A stretch of 64,000 bases of DNA from Paraspadella gotoi (taxonomy: Eukaryota; Chaetognatha): contig CM119269.1 in assembly GCA_051294375.1 (NCBI GenBank), forward strand, positions 2,207,601 to 2,271,600, given 5' to 3'. The position numbers were made by a program, and so were the translations under genes. Of the stretch, positions 24,238 through 37,100 are shown piece by piece; the first letter of the stretch is position 1, and each line of letters starts with the position of its first letter. Under the pieces are notes generated by a model. It was not told the DNA's origin, did no database searches, and worked only from the letters and a program-made list of their open reading frames with translations.

Positions 24238-26116
24238 CTAGTTGTCCCCGGCTTCATCGTTCAAAGTTTGCCTGTCAAAAAAATCCAGACTTTTCTTGAC
24301 GCCGGGAAAGCAAACGTTGTAGAGCGGATGAGTGGTCGGAAGGCGATTCCATCCGTCGCCTAAGTGAATATTTTACCAAGTCAATTTTAACTTTTAGAGA
24401 TTTAATGAATTTTTTTTTTTTTTTTTTTCCGAAAAGAAAACAGAGCAAACAAATAATTGCAGGAATGGTTGCAAAAATAACTTATGTCAACAATAAACGA
24501 GAACAAATAAGGGGAAGATAAAAATGAAAAAGAAGAAGAGATCGGGAGACAAAGTCAAGCAACTCCGTCCACATGAGACGGCAACTCAATCACGGGACTT
24601 CGGGAAGCGAGCAGGTCCCCGTTTAATGAATTTAGGATATCCGGTCGATGATCACTTACCAACAACGACCGAGCCACCAGGGGCGTTTTGAGCGACAGAA
24701 AGACCGCTGAGGCAGTAGCAGGTGTGATAAAAATCTCGATGCTTCCCGGGCTTGTCGATTAACCCTCCGTTGGGATGTTGGCAGCAGGCAAGAAGATATT
24801 CCTGCAACGCCTCACGATTGAAAAGCCACGAGCCAACGTCGAGCGCCGCGTCGGCCTGCGACGCTAGAGTGGCGTGTATCAGGGGAAAAGCCCCGCCTTG
24901 CCAGAATGAGTAACATCTGAAAAGGTTAGGTGATTATGTAATATGTATTGTGAGATAATCCCCCCCCCCTTTACCGACCCGTCGACCATTTTGTTCGTCC
25001 GACCCTGGAATCCTCCCTCGAAGCGCATTTGCCGATTGACGAGCCACCGCACGAATCCATCCAAATCGCACAGCCTTTCCTTGCCGAGGATGACGAGAGC
25101 AGCGAAGGCGCAAAAGGAATATCCGCCGTGCGCCTCCATGCCCGGCGCTCCGGCGAAGCCACCCTCGTACGTTTGGCACGATAGAACCCAGTCGCCCGTC
25201 CCGCGAAACATTGGCTAAAAAAGAGGACAATTTTTAGTATAAACGTCAAAAAAGGAAAAAAACGAAAGAGCAAAAACCTCGTCGATAATTTTGGTGAGGT
25301 GGGCAACTGAGGCGGCGCAATAAGCACCTCTGACGTCCGTTTCTCCCGTTTCTTCCAGCTTGAAGCCGCCTAAGAAGATTGTATTATGAACATTCCTTCT
25401 TAGACTCAATATGCAAATAATTTCCAATGTACACGCAAGGTCAGCCTGGTCAGTTTTTTTAGTTCTGGCACAACGTTAACAAAGTAACGCTCGCTCCACC
25501 AACCTTCCTCTACTAACCCGTTTCAGGATCACGCATGCGTCGAAGAAATGCTGCCAGACCCGTTCGATCGATGACCCTCAGAGCCTGGTCAGACCCTATA
25601 CTGCAGAGTGCGTTCACGGCCGCATAGGTTGGCGCAAGGTGGGGTAGCTGACCCGGTCCGCCGCCGAACCCGCCGGCTGGGTCCTGACATCTGACGAGGA
25701 AGTTCACGACGTTCGCCTCTTCCTGGTCGGTCAGTGACGTCTCCAACAGGCGGAGCGAGTGTATGATCCAGTAGCATAACCAGGGGCGACTCGCGTCCAG
25801 GCATTCGTAGGACTCGGACAGGCGAAAAAGACCTTTGCGTAAAAACGCCACGTGTTTCTCGCGCTCGAGGGTGGGAGAAGTTGGGTCAATAGAAGCAACG
25901 CGGCCCAAAAGAGTGAAGTGACTGGCCACGGACCGCTCAACTTGCTCTTGCTCCGAGGAGGATGTCGTTTGGAGACTGTAATTTTTTTTGTTTTCATTTT
26001 ATGCTGGGCTGAGGCGAATATCATCTTCAAACTCACCCTTCGCCGTTGAATTTGAACCGCGAGTGATCGGATCGCAGGGCAAAATGGGAGACGGCGGGAG
26101 GAGGCGAGGAATTCAT
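24238..26116 (-). CDS. FNTB: Protein farnesyltransferase subunit beta
   Basis: Catalytic beta subunit that farnesylates CaaX proteins. The start at 26116 (MNSSPPPAVSHFALRSDHSR) splices to an exon beginning in LQTTSSSEQEQVERSVASHF, matching the family's TS-EQ-xVE start. Alpha-alpha barrel repeats follow: LRLLETSLTD, CQDPAGGFGGGPGQLPHLAP, DVRGAYCAASVAHL, CQTYEGGFAGAPGMEAHGGY and FEGGFQGRTNKMVDG. The zinc ligands are present: Asp and Cys in VDG/CYSFWQGG (split by an intron) and His in DFYHTCYCLSGLS. It ends FDRQTLNDEAGDN. About six exons. It lies 240 bp downstream of PUS1. Confidence 0.95.
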
Positions 26117-26355
26117 TGCACGGGACTCAATTTGGTTTTAAATGTAGAAGGAAGTTTTGACCTAAACGACTGAATCGTCGTCGAAGACTTTCATATCCTT
26201 TCAATTCCTAACAAGAGTTCAACAGAGAAAATTTAGGAAAAAAAAAAAAACAACGAAATTTCCTCTCCTACGTATCTATGCAGAAAGAGGGAAAGCATGG
26301 AAGATGAGAACCATAAGTTCTATTATTCTTAGGTCTTCGGGAGCGGATGTGTCGA

Positions 26356-28145
26356 TTATAACGCAACCTCCGTTTTTTCTTTGTCGTCACTGTCTGTCCT
26401 CAGAATCTCGCATGGATTTTTCTTGCCAGGGAGATTCTCACTTTGTTTATTATCATCTTGGGTTTCCTCGCCGATGTCTTTTTGTTTTTCGTCTCCCGTA
26501 ACGCTCTCGGTCTGTTCGCCATCGACGCCATCTTCTTTTGGTTCAACGTCGGCCTGCTCGACGAGCGTCGGCCGCTTGACGTCGTAGGAGTGCATAGTGA
26601 GAGTTGCCAACCACGAGAGCATCTCCATCGACTCTATCTCCGTCTTGGCAATGTTGGCGAAAACCTGTAGGAACAGCAGACAATGAACAAGAGGGCTAAG
26701 GGATTGCAATACGCGATAACAGGGGACCTGGTCGTATTTAAAAGCGTCCATTTCTATCTTGTAGTCGTCCCAATCCAATGGCTGGTGCGTACCGTCGTTA
26801 CCAAATTTTCTATTGTACGTGTCGTAGTGTAACTTGTCTAACATTAAACCCAGACCCGGAGCCTTTGGAATGTCGACCCTGCAAAGGGAAAACTCGATCA
26901 ATCAACCGAAGCTTTTCAACACCCTGATCTACTACACTAACTTAGCCGGACGCCAGACTTTCTCCGTCAAACATTCGTGAGAACAAGCGCCCTTAGCGAC
27001 GGCAATGACGAGGCCGATCATCTTGCGAATTTGATGCAGCATGAAGGATTGACCGCGAACGGAGATGACAGCAAATTCCATACCGTCGACGACGAAAGGA
27101 GAATCGCACTTGATGTTCATCACGAAACGTTTCGAGGAAGGATCCGTCGCTAATTTGCCTTCAACGAAAGATTAGGTAACTCCTTCACCGCATAGACGAG
27201 ATTTATATTATTCTCACGGAATCTACCAGACGTAAAATTGTGATAATTCCTCGTCCCCTTGTAGAGAGCAAAAAGTTTGTTTACTCTCTCGATTGTTTCC
27301 GCGTCGACCCTGTAATCCTTTGTCACGATGTCGACGATGGGCGCGAACGAGAACGTGGGCAGCATGTAGAGGTAAGTCCTGCTGTTGACAGAGTTTTTGC
27401 TGTCGAAGCCCTTGGTAACCTTGATGGCGCCCAGTACCCTGATCTGCGGTGGAAGGCATCGGTTGAGCCTCTCCACGGCGTCGTCAGGGAGCTTCATCTT
27501 CAGACTAAAGACATTTCCGGCGGCGGAGACGCCCTTGTCCGTCCGCGAGGCACGTTGGAATCCCGTTTGAGTTCGCAGGTCGGCGGCGTTGTCGTCGGTG
27601 ATAAGGCCTGTCCGAAATTCTCGGATAAGCAAGACAGTAGACGCACAGTAAACACCTCGGAAACTTCAGACCTGGCGATTATCTACTCTGTAGTTTACCC
27701 GAATTGACTAAAGCCTGGACGAAATCACCCTCGATGGTTCGGAAGCCCTGATTGACTTGGAGGCCATAGTAACCAGAGCCGCAGTACGCGACCAGCACTG
27801 CGACCTTCCTTTTGCGAATCTTTAAATAGAGGGCCACTGCTTTAGTTAACTCAAAAAGATATTTCAATCTTGTTTTAAAATGTTTAAAAACGTTCTCACA
27901 CCCGACTTTCTTCACGACACTTACGGCGTCTGAAACTGGCTCCAATTTTAGGTCGGGCACCGGCGCCGGTTCTTTTAATGGGTTCGTCGATCGAAGACGC
28001 TTCACTTTCGGAAATAGAAAAATCGATGTTGATACGAAACCAATTTTTCATTAGCCAATCCACTTGTGTGGTTGAGATACGCACGATCTTCGTTGGAGAT
28101 GTCGTCGTCGTCTAGAGTGCGCTTATCGCCCGCAATCAGCGCCAT
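26356..28145 (-). CDS. PUS1: tRNA pseudouridine synthase 1 (TruA family)
   Basis: Isomerises uridines in tRNA and some other RNAs. Start [20 protein letters not shown]. Then [19 protein letters not shown] and GDFVQALV, the catalytic Asp loop [43 protein letters not shown], and [20 protein letters not shown], a family signature. A long acidic tail ([17 protein letters not shown]...) runs to 26356. The ATG at 28145 is the first in frame, but the frame stays open upstream through LPRLLPTLSSLRPRLRR, an arginine-rich, acid-free stretch resembling a mitochondrial presequence that has no ATG of its own. Confidence 0.95.
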
Positions 28146-28633
28146 TCTCCGCAGACGAGGCCTCAGGGACGATAAAGTCGGCAGAAGACGAGGCAAGATT
28201 AGGAAATGATCATTTGCGACCCAGGAGAAGCTTTAAAAAAGGCCGAAACTGTGTGACAACCCGAAATCGTTTCCGTTACTCGATGCATCAGAGGAGATAT
28301 TATTAAACTACTAAACTATTTTAACTTACTGTTAAATAGGCCACATTAATAATTTTATTGCTATTCTCACTAAACTGACAAAATAATCTCAGGAAGTCAA
28401 GGTAATTGACTACCTTTTTCTTGAAGGAATTTTACGTACCACGCTTTTCTGAGTAGGGAAGTCTTTAGAATCCAACAGCTCATAACAGAAAAAAAAATCT
28501 AAAAAATAGACACACAAGTTCATGAGTATATTTTGACTAGAATAGGTGAAAAAAGTAAAACCAAATGGCAAGCTTTAACGCACAAGCAGAGGGGGGGTTT
28601 AGTTTCAACAGATTCTTGGGCAATGGGCATCTA

Positions 28634-30636
28634 TTATGAGTCTCGGAGCGCCATCCAGCGGAAAGCTTCGGCGACGAGCGAAGGATGCCCTTCTTCAACG
28701 AGGCTCCAATCCTCCGATTCCATCACCTAAAAAAAAAGATACCTTAAGATACTAAAAATAAAATGGTTGACGAATTCTATTTACCTGCGACAAATTCCGG
28801 GAAAGGAATTCGAGGGCGGCTCGTTTAAGGTCGGAGCACCGGTGTCTGTCGGCAATGACTAGAAGTCGGGAGACGTTACCCGTCGTAAAAGTAGCGCCTG
28901 TAACAAAGATTGAAACCCCATCTTCAGGAATATCTTCGCCTTTGGCATCTTTTGTTTAGTTTTATTTAATTTTTTAATTCAAAAATGTTTATGAGAGCAA
29001 ATAATATCGAACCTAAACGCTTTTCGCAAAATCTTTTTAGGTCCTCCACATCGTATTTGTCTGCAAGGATCATCAATTCTTCGGCCACTCGATCCTCTGC
29101 GTCGTTTGGTATCTTCCCCGAATAAAGGTAAAGGAGGAAAAGTCGCATTACTTCGGGTTCCGCGTCAGTGACCGTGATTTTTCCGTTTCCGATCTCTTGC
29201 CAAGTGGCAGCGGAGGCGTCCTCGCCGGACCCATGGCCGGTGATGGCTAGTGACAGCATACTGGAAAAGACGGCGCTGCGGGCGGTGAGAACGTGCCGAT
29301 GAACCTGGAAATAAAAATTAATAAAGTATAGCAACAGCCGGATTGCCTGTGATGCCCAATGGGATGGGGCATCTCACTGTTGGCTTTGGGGGCTTCCAAC
29401 CCTCAGTGACGCCTCCAGTCACTGGCACGGTTACCCTAGGACGGTCTCGCTTTCCCAACGCAGAGGGAAGTCGTTAGGACTGTGGATGGAACACAACGCC
29501 TGGGATGGTGTGTTCCCCCTCTGTAATGGTATTGGCTGAGCGATGGTGGACGTGGGGCGGTGGGAATATACCACCATAAGAACTGATTAAAAACAATTTC
29601 CTTTTCTCCCAAATAAAAATCAACTATCACTCACGAAAAATCGACTGGATTCGGTTTCTACAGCGATGAGGTCAGCGTTAGCGTCGCCGTCGTCTCCAGA
29701 CGGTTGCGTCTCAAAGAAGAGGCGAGTCATGTCTTCCGAGAGACGACGCAAGTGCTCGTCCTCTGTCGCCACGCCCACCTCAGAATCTTGGGTAGAAGTC
29801 GTCGCATCCTTGCCATAGACTGAGACGCGACCTGCGGACCAAATGGCAATCTATTGGTCAAAAAGACCAGTCCGGCCTTCGAATAACTCGTATTTTTTTT
29901 GTACCAAAGAGAGTTAGCTTGTCGTCGGGTACCAATTCGGGATTATATCGAAGGTCGGCTCTTTTGGCGAAGGAGAAATATCCCCAAGAGGATTCAGTGA
30001 TATCGCGGTCCTCGCTGTTGGAAAACACACGAGCCACCTAAAAAGCCAAAAGGGAAAACTAATATCCGTTAAATCAGTCAAGTTAAAATGCAATCCAACC
30101 GTTCGGTCACCTTGCTTTCTGCGTTGGCCTTTTTCCCGTCGGCGCCGATAATCGCGAGCTCGACGTCGGCGCAAACGTCTCCCGTCTGCCAGAGGAAATG
30201 CAGACTGAATGAATAAATTTGATGGGGATTTTGAAACCAAAATCAAATGAAGATGCGATCACTCAGCGCACCTTCGTGACGAGCTTAACGTGGGCAGAGA
30301 CGTAATCCTCGTAATTTTGCGTACCGAAGTTGCAGAGAAGCACCCAAGAGGTTTGATTGGCGCCGGCGCCCACGACGAATTCCGCGCTACTTAATCTCTC
30401 TCCGTGGGCGTCGCGGGCGCTCACGTCACCAATGTGCCACTTCATCGTGGCGTGAGACTTTCGATATTGCGTGGAACAGGAAAAGTGTCGCTCGCATTCT
30501 GCATGGTTTCAGGAAAGAGCGTGTTGTAAAGACTACATTCTACACTTTCAACGCGATCCCCCATTAGCTCAATAGTTACGAGCAAGTCCCTCCTTACCAA
30601 AGACGTTTCTGGAATCAGGTCCCTCATTTGAGACAT
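28634..30636 (-). CDS. SPOP-like MATH-BTB protein (CUL3 substrate adaptor)
   Basis: The N-terminal MATH domain binds substrates and the BTB domain binds CUL3. A first short exon (MSQMRDLIPETSL, 30636-30598) can splice to HFSCSTQYRKSHATMKWHIG, which parallels the CYTQxK...MWTI entry of SPOP. MATH blocks GNQTSWVLL-type, NYEDYVSAHVKLVTK, ESSWGYFSFAKRADL and VPDDKLTLFG follow. The BTB domain has FFVHRHVLTARSAVFSSML, EPEVMRLFLLYLYSGKIPND, LMILADKYDVEDLKRFCEKR and a BACK-like end LLVIADRHRCSDLKRAALEF. It ends EAFRWMALRDS at 28637. The acceptor of exon 2 is uncertain; without it, translation could start at the internal ATG 30445. A SINE lies in the intron near 29340-29580. Confidence 0.88.
29338..29600 (-). 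mobile_element. SINE family 1 copy, reversed, in a MATH-BTB intron
   Basis: Read on the minus strand it shares CCAGTGACTGG, GGCGTCACTGAGGGTTGGAA and GAGATGCCCCATCCCATTGG with the body of the element at 1-260, plus a GC-rich head containing GTTGTGTTCCATCC. It is GC-richer than the surrounding intron. The match is by eye and the ends are approximate. Confidence 0.5.
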
Positions 30637-31082
30637 CGATGCTGCGTTGCGAATCGGGGGTTGATACGGAACAGGACATCGTCAAAAAGAAAGAGAAACA
30701 CTATCTCGCATATCACGAACGACTGTTATTAGATAGCAATCTCATTTCTAATAAAAAATATCTGTCGGCAAAGGCGGGGGAAAAAACCAAATTCGCGGAA
30801 CACGGATATTATTTTGGATTATATTAATATCTAAAGAACGACATGATCGACATTCTGAACGAGGAGCGAGAAGCTGAAATTCGTTAACATTCTGAATAGT
30901 AAAATAACTAGCGAATACCGCAGCTGATTTACTAGACTAAGAAAAGTCATTTTTTGGGAAAGATGGGGACTGGAAAGAAAAAGCAAGATAAAAAAAATAT
31001 GTGTGGCTCCTCTCGCGGGGAACTTCTTTTTCCTTCTGTTTTCGCTAAAAGTTGCATTGAGCGATGATCTAGACTGAGGTGT

Positions 31083-32061
31083 TTACTTCCACTGATCCTT
31101 TTCGTAGTCCCATTTGCTCGCGAGCCCCTGGATGGGGTCTCTCCTGGTGGCGATGTCCCACCGAAGACCCTTCAACCTCTCCTCTTCGGAGAAGCTCTCG
31201 GGCGTCTTCGGGTAGATGAACTGCTTGACAAAGAAAAACATCCAAAGAGCGCCGGAGAGCATAAGGAGGCAGATCCCGCCGGATTGTTTCCACCATCCAT
31301 TGTCGTTGGCCTTGATGAAAAAAAATAATGATCGTAAACAAAATATGATTTGGAATAGGGAACGGTTGCCTCGCTATGGAGGAGAGGACAGAACTCGAAA
31401 TTATTTTTACTTAGCTCACCTTAAATTCAGCAAATGTCTGGCAAAATGACGCTCGGTATAATGCCTTCTTTTCTTCAAGGGTAAGCGACTTCCAGTCAGA
31501 TAACTCTTTTTGTCGCAACTCTGAAACTCCTATGAAATAATATAGGGGCAAGATAGCCGATTTATTAAATGAATGAATAATTTTAATATTGTTTATTGCA
31601 AAATATGAGGTTGCTATATAACAAAGTATTTAGCGACAGGATTTGATCTTTTCATTTCACTCCCATTTAAATTCCGAGTTTGCTCCGCGAGTACTCCCTG
31701 CTCAACTAAAAAACTCAACTTTACCTGGGGCGTTGGGCGACTTCCATCTAATTGCCGGAAAGGGATAATCGACTCTGTCGAGGTAATTCTCGTCACCGTT
31801 GACGCCCCAACCAACAATCTCACGATCGCCTGTGGCAAAAAAAAAAAAAAGAAGACGTTAATTAAAGATGATCTCCAAACGTAGCATCGCTCTCCGCTCC
31901 GCGTTTTCCCCCGGCTAACCGATCTTAGGATGCGTGTACTCGCGTCCCTCGGCCGTGTCGTTCACCGAAACTTGGCCGGCTCGGGAAGCGGAGACGGAAA
32001 ATGCTCGCCATGTCCACGGCGCGCGTCGTATTATCGCTTTCGATGCTGTCGAGCTCAGCAT
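31083..32061 (-). CDS. COX4: Cytochrome c oxidase subunit 4
   Basis: Nuclear-encoded inner-membrane subunit of respiratory complex IV. Start at 32061 gives a basic presequence (MLSSTASKAIIRRAPWTWRA, then FSVSASRA). The mature part reads GREYTHPKIGDREIVGWG, YLDRVDYPFPAIRWK, ELSDWKSLTLEEKKALYRAS, one transmembrane helix SGGICLLMLSGALWMFFFV, then FSEEERLKGLRWDIATRRDP and the conserved end GLASKWDYEKDQWK. Four exons. A strong acceptor (CCCTGCGTTTTTTAG) lies about 40 bp upstream of the ATG, in the gap after TMEM141. Confidence 0.96.
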
Positions 32062-32251
32062 TTTTTCCAATCGTTCTGCGACTTAAATTAGCGCGACCAA
32101 CTAAAAAACGCAGGGAAAAAATACTAAACTCAATTTGAGTCAAATAAGTAACAAAAATTTAAGGATTTGAATTCGTGTAAAAAAATTTGTAACCAGGAAG
32201 CCGGACGTGGCCAAATATACAAAAATAACAAAAATCCAAGAGACTTGGCAA

Positions 32252-32773
32252 TCAGCGTTGAATATCGGTCCCTTCTTCGAGCGAAGGTCTCTGACGATAA
32301 TCCTCTCGTTCGACCTCTACGCTTTCCAAATACGTATATTTGCCCTCCATGGCGATCCACATGTCTTGGCACTCTCGAGTTCTCCAGCGAGTCACTTTGT
32401 ACGAAACGACGCTGGCGAGAGAAATGAAGGAAGAAACACGCGGATGAATTGAGACCGCGTTTAACACGGAGCACTCGGCAGCGGAGTGCGTCTCACCTCC
32501 CGATCATGACGGAAGGAAATATGAAAGCTTTTCTCTTCCACGGCAACGATTTTGCGACGAGATCTGAAGAAGGAGAAAACCCCAAATAAAAAGAGTTACA
32601 AATAAATAAAAAAAGTCCTCGAAGTCACCTTGCGCGATAAAGGTTCCCGACGCGGCGAGAAGGAGCGCGATCATTCCAGAAACGAAAGCGCTCGATTGAC
32701 ACTTGAGGTAGATGGGCATTGACGGGTACACGTCCTTGTACTCCTCCGCCGTCGAACCCATTCGATTTCCCAT
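32252..32773 (-). CDS. TMEM141: TMEM141 family membrane protein
   Basis: Two-helix small membrane protein of unknown function. Three exons give about 123 residues, starting MGNRMGSTAEEYKDVYPSMP. LKCQSSAFVSGMIALLLAAS parallels the CQSHAFMKG-helix of TMEM141, and FPSVMIGSVVSYKVTR with ECQDMWIAME parallels the GSVVSYGVTR...CNNLWLFLE end. The C-terminus (TYLESVEVEREDYRQRPSLE...) is longer than in vertebrates. It lies about 190 bp upstream of COX4 in the same orientation. The match is from remembered family sequence but is diagnostic. Confidence 0.85.
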
Positions 32774-32774
32774 T

Positions 32775-34125
32775 ATCCTTTGTCACCACGCGTTTCACTC
32801 AAGTTTTCAATAATTTTTCACGATCAAATCCTCGGGTGCTGGTCCCTATAGGACGGGTCTCTCTTTAAGAAATAAGCAGACGGCCGACGGTCGACTGGCA
32901 GCTCATACTTGGCTTGATTTTGCAGTTTTACCGCCTTGTCTACTATGTATAAAATTGAGAGGGGACTCGTAAGGATGACAGCTGGAAAAACTTATGCATC
33001 ACAATTAGGTAAGAAAAAATTAAACCCACGTTATGACTAAATACATAGAAAACTGACCATAAATATTTTACTTTAACAAAATTTTGCCAACTGGTTTTAC
33101 CAACTAGCTCTTAGTCTTACCTATAAAAGTATGTAAATTTACAATATAGAATCCCCTTAAAACAAACAATAACTTTTCATGTAAACAAGATAACGAGTAA
33201 TTGACACAATAAAACTCATATGAGGTGGGCACAGATTGACACAAAATACAAAATGAGATCGGCATATCTATAATCCAAAGTGAAGTAAATCATTAGATTA
33301 CGTATTCATTGGTCATTCATACAATCTTTACTTCTTTAGTAGTGAAGATCTATAAGCTTTAATGATCTTTTTGTCTGGTTAAATTATAAATAATTGTTAT
33401 AATTTAAAACAATAGTCAATAGCTTACTTTTTTGTATTCAAAATTAATAAAGTTTGACGAAATTTCATTTCGTGCTTGTGCCCAATCTGTCAGTTACAAA
33501 ATAATTAGCGAAGAAGTCATCGTGGTGGAAATAAAATATTCGATCGTGGCTTGCATAAGATTGAGGAATGAATAAATCTAAGAAAAACTTTTTTTAATCA
33601 TTGGAACAAAAATTTTCCTACAATAGACGTATGTGATCAATCTTAAAGAGTGACCAATTGTTACATTTGAACAATTAGTATGAAAAGACAGGTTTACAAA
33701 CAAAATAAACATTTTTAATCGGGAGTAAAGGGAAAACTTTCAATAGTACTAATAGACCGAAAATTTTTATGTGGCAGATATATACTCGAATTTATTTTTA
33801 ATAAAATGAAAAGTTACTACGTACTCGCCACAAGGAAAGACTGGAAGGAGATAATACGATAGTAATAATCGTACTCACAACATAGAATTCGAAATTTCTT
33901 CATTAACCAGTTCGTATCGTTGGGAGAGATACGTACTTTCCTAGCAAGAAAATGGTAAAAACTAACGAGTTTAATAACCACAACTTCGCAAAACTGAGAA
34001 GAAAAATCTGGAATGATGACAGTTTTAGTAGTAATAAACAATTGTGCCGAAAACCCTATCTTCCACCCCCCCCCCAAAAAAAAAAGAAGTTGAAGCAATA
34101 TTTATGATTCGCGAATAGCGACGTA
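32775..34125. other. Spacer between TMEM141 and DCP2, no gene recognised
   Basis: About 1.35 kb of AT-rich sequence upstream of TMEM141 and downstream of DCP2. It holds no frame with a recognisable domain and no clear repeat copy. It is one of the larger gaps in the minus-strand run and is a candidate site for an independent promoter; I see no specific element. Confidence 0.4.
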
Positions 34126-37100
34126 TCACGTGACAACGGCGAAGCACGCCATGACTTGATTGACGTCCAGCTGGAAATTCTCCCAAGCTTTACAAGGTGG
34201 AAACTCGCGCTGCGGACGCCGACTCGTTTCTTCGAGCTCCGCGTCGCCCAAACGTCGCCCTCTGATGTGGCGACTCTGATGCGGTCCGGCGTCGTTGGAG
34301 CCGTCGAATAATTTGACGGCGGCGGTAGAGTGACGCTGTTGGCCGAGATTAAGCTCGATATGGTTGACAGGAACAGAGGCGTCTAGCGTCTGTCGCTTGT
34401 CGCGGCGTTGTGATCGGGATTGAGAACTGGACGACAGATTGGAGAGAATCTGCGACGGAGGCGAAACCGCCGCGGATACCGCGTTTCCGCCATCCAAATC
34501 CAGACGCCGGTGAGGAGTTTTACTCTAAAGTAAAGAGGTTCACAATTTATTTTCTATCGTGGTTATGACAGCTGGAAAAAAATGTCAACGGAAACAATAT
34601 CTCAACAACGTATGTTTATTGTGCAAGTATAAATTGTTTTTTTTATTTTACGAATTTTAGTTAGCGTTTAAAATTAAATTTCCGGTTACTACCTGAATAA
34701 TTTGAACGCTTCGAGGTGAGAACGGATTAGCTTCTTTTTGGTGAGAAGCAGTAGGTTTGAATTCCCGACTGTCTAAATGATTGGTCAACGAGTATCCAAG
34801 AAGACTGGTTACCTTTGAGACGAAAAAATCAAATAAAAATTAAACCGATGTGTTAATGCCTTTCGATTGGTGACGGCGCGACCGCCGACCGCTCTCCTAC
34901 TTGATCGTCGTCGGAACTGCTATTGACTAAATTTTTCTTCTTTCGGATCCATCGTCTTATTTCCTTGACGAACGGCATGACCATGAAGAAAGAATTTGGA
35001 GGAATGCCCACTTGTTCCTTGCACCTCAGGTCCCTGCGCCCGAAAGTAATTTGTCCGCTTAAAGAGTCAATTATAGGGGAAAATGGGGAGAAGGGGAAAT
35101 CGTCATTTACTTTTTGTGACTCGGAAGATTATCGACCCGAAACCACTCCAAACTGCGAATCTCTTTTCTGGTCTTGGGGTGAAATTTCGTGTCCAGTGAG
35201 ACGCCTTTAGGAGAAAAACAAGTTTTAATTTTTGTTTCACCCTCATCCACCAGAAAGGCGACAAACCTTTGACGATATACAGCCGTGTGAATTGGTCGCT
35301 GATCGACCTCTCTATGAAAGCGTCCTCGTCAACGAGGTCCGTGATATCGAAACCAGTTTCCTCGTAGACTTCACGGATGGCACAGGCCACCGGCGGCTCG
35401 TCTTCGTTCACCTCGGTGAAGGGAAAAAGAAAGGAAGATCACGATAATCGCATTACATTACATTTGCCGTCGATTATAACAATTTTATTTCATATTATGG
35501 TGGAATAAAATCCACCAATCGTTCATCAGCGGCCAATGGTGCAGGAGAAAAGTCATTCGGCTCCCGACCCAAAGGTCCGGGGTTTAGCCTGGTGGTCGCC
35601 TCGCAATTAAGAGGGACGGGACGCTGTACCACGGTGTTACAGTCTGATCCGAAGCTCAGGGACTGCTTATATTGAACGGTTCTGTCATTAAAGACATAAC
35701 AATAATTACTATCACTTCAATATCAAGAATGATAGTAGCATCCATCAGCAACAAAATAAAGCAAACAAATAAAAATAAAATTAAGAGGTTAACGTGAAGG
35801 AAAATTAATCTACGAGATCATCGACGTTTTCATAGAAATAAGACAAAATTTATTTTTCGTCAAAGTTAATCGTTTCGTGAATCTTTCATGACTTATTTTA
35901 AAAATATGATAAATGTCAGGGTAACCAAAACATTCTTTAAGGTTTCTGACGCTTTCCCATCTTACGAATTCCATTATTAATTGCTACATTTAGTTGGTAC
36001 ATATCTTTACAACAAAGGCTTTAAATTCACAGACATATTTTAGTACTTTAAAATAATTGTAACAAAACTGCTTCATTTGGTTTATTCAAAATAAAAGGAT
36101 ATTAAATCAGTAGTGGTTTGTTGTTGTTGTTTAGGTCGCTAAAGTGGAATCGAAATCTAAATTATTTCCAGATTTTAAGTTAAATCACAGTATTGCAAAG
36201 TTGAAAAACTTACTTTGCCTTTAGGAAATCCCCAGGAAGCTTTGGCCCAGAAACCCTGAGCGAGTAGTATATAAGTCATAGTCTCGTCAAGTAGGATGCC
36301 CCCGTAGGTAGGGACGGCCATCTTGTATTCTCGCCACTCCTCCAAAATCGAATCGACGTTGGCGGCGTAATCCGAGAGCGTTGGACAATGATTAAATATC
36401 TTGGAATAACAGGGACACAGTGATAACAAAAAGGGTAATTCAAATGTGTTGCGCCGAAGTAACTTTCTTAGCACATGTATTTTTGGTTGATCAAGCGACC
36501 ATATGATTAAAAACATTTCATGGTTGGATCATTTATCTACAGATTTTTAACTAAAACAACCAAAATTATACGAAATATGCACCATTTACTTAATGATCAC
36601 AGTCATGATTGAAAGCTTGCTATATCATTATCTTGTAAGAGGGATGGAGGCCTTAAACCACCCAAAGCCTGTCCAAAGTCAGGGGCAAGATAGCTTATTT
36701 ATTAAATGAATGAAAAATTTTTATATTGGTTGTATCCATTTTATAAACGTCACGTGACTAACTTATGAGCATTTAAAACGTAAGTGAAATGGACAAACAG
36801 ACCGACGGACTTGCCGAACGAAAAGTGACTACTCGCGAGTAATCGCGGCGCAACTAAAAACACGAAAAAGATTTATATGGCGAAGAATCGATTTGTACCA
36901 CTTACCTGACGCGAAAATTCCCTCATGCTGAGCGGCTTTAGAGATTGATCGTCTTGGCAGTAGAAGTCGAGGTAGAACCAGTAGGCAAGTTCAATTTGGA
37001 AAAAGATTCTCACGTGATTCGTTCGCTCCTCCTCGGGTATGTTGATGATGAAGCGGCAGCAGAGGTCGTCCAATATGTGATCGGGGACGAACCAATTGCC

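Noticed and set aside
27240-27707. A 155-codon + strand frame
   Set aside because: Antisense to the catalytic exon of PUS1, which is strongly supported by its conserved motifs.
30442-30636. An apparent 64-codon upstream frame whose TGA overlaps the ATG of MKWHIGDV in the MATH-BTB gene (ATGA overlap)
   Set aside because: A GTAAGG donor at 30597 and an alternative acceptor let the first 13 codons splice to a frame that reads CSTQYRKSHATMKWHIG, matching the SPOP N-terminus. The overlap is then only unspliced sequence.
30639-30827. A 62-codon + strand frame
   Set aside because: No domain, no splice context, no similarity; it lies in the gap between COX4 and the MATH-BTB gene.
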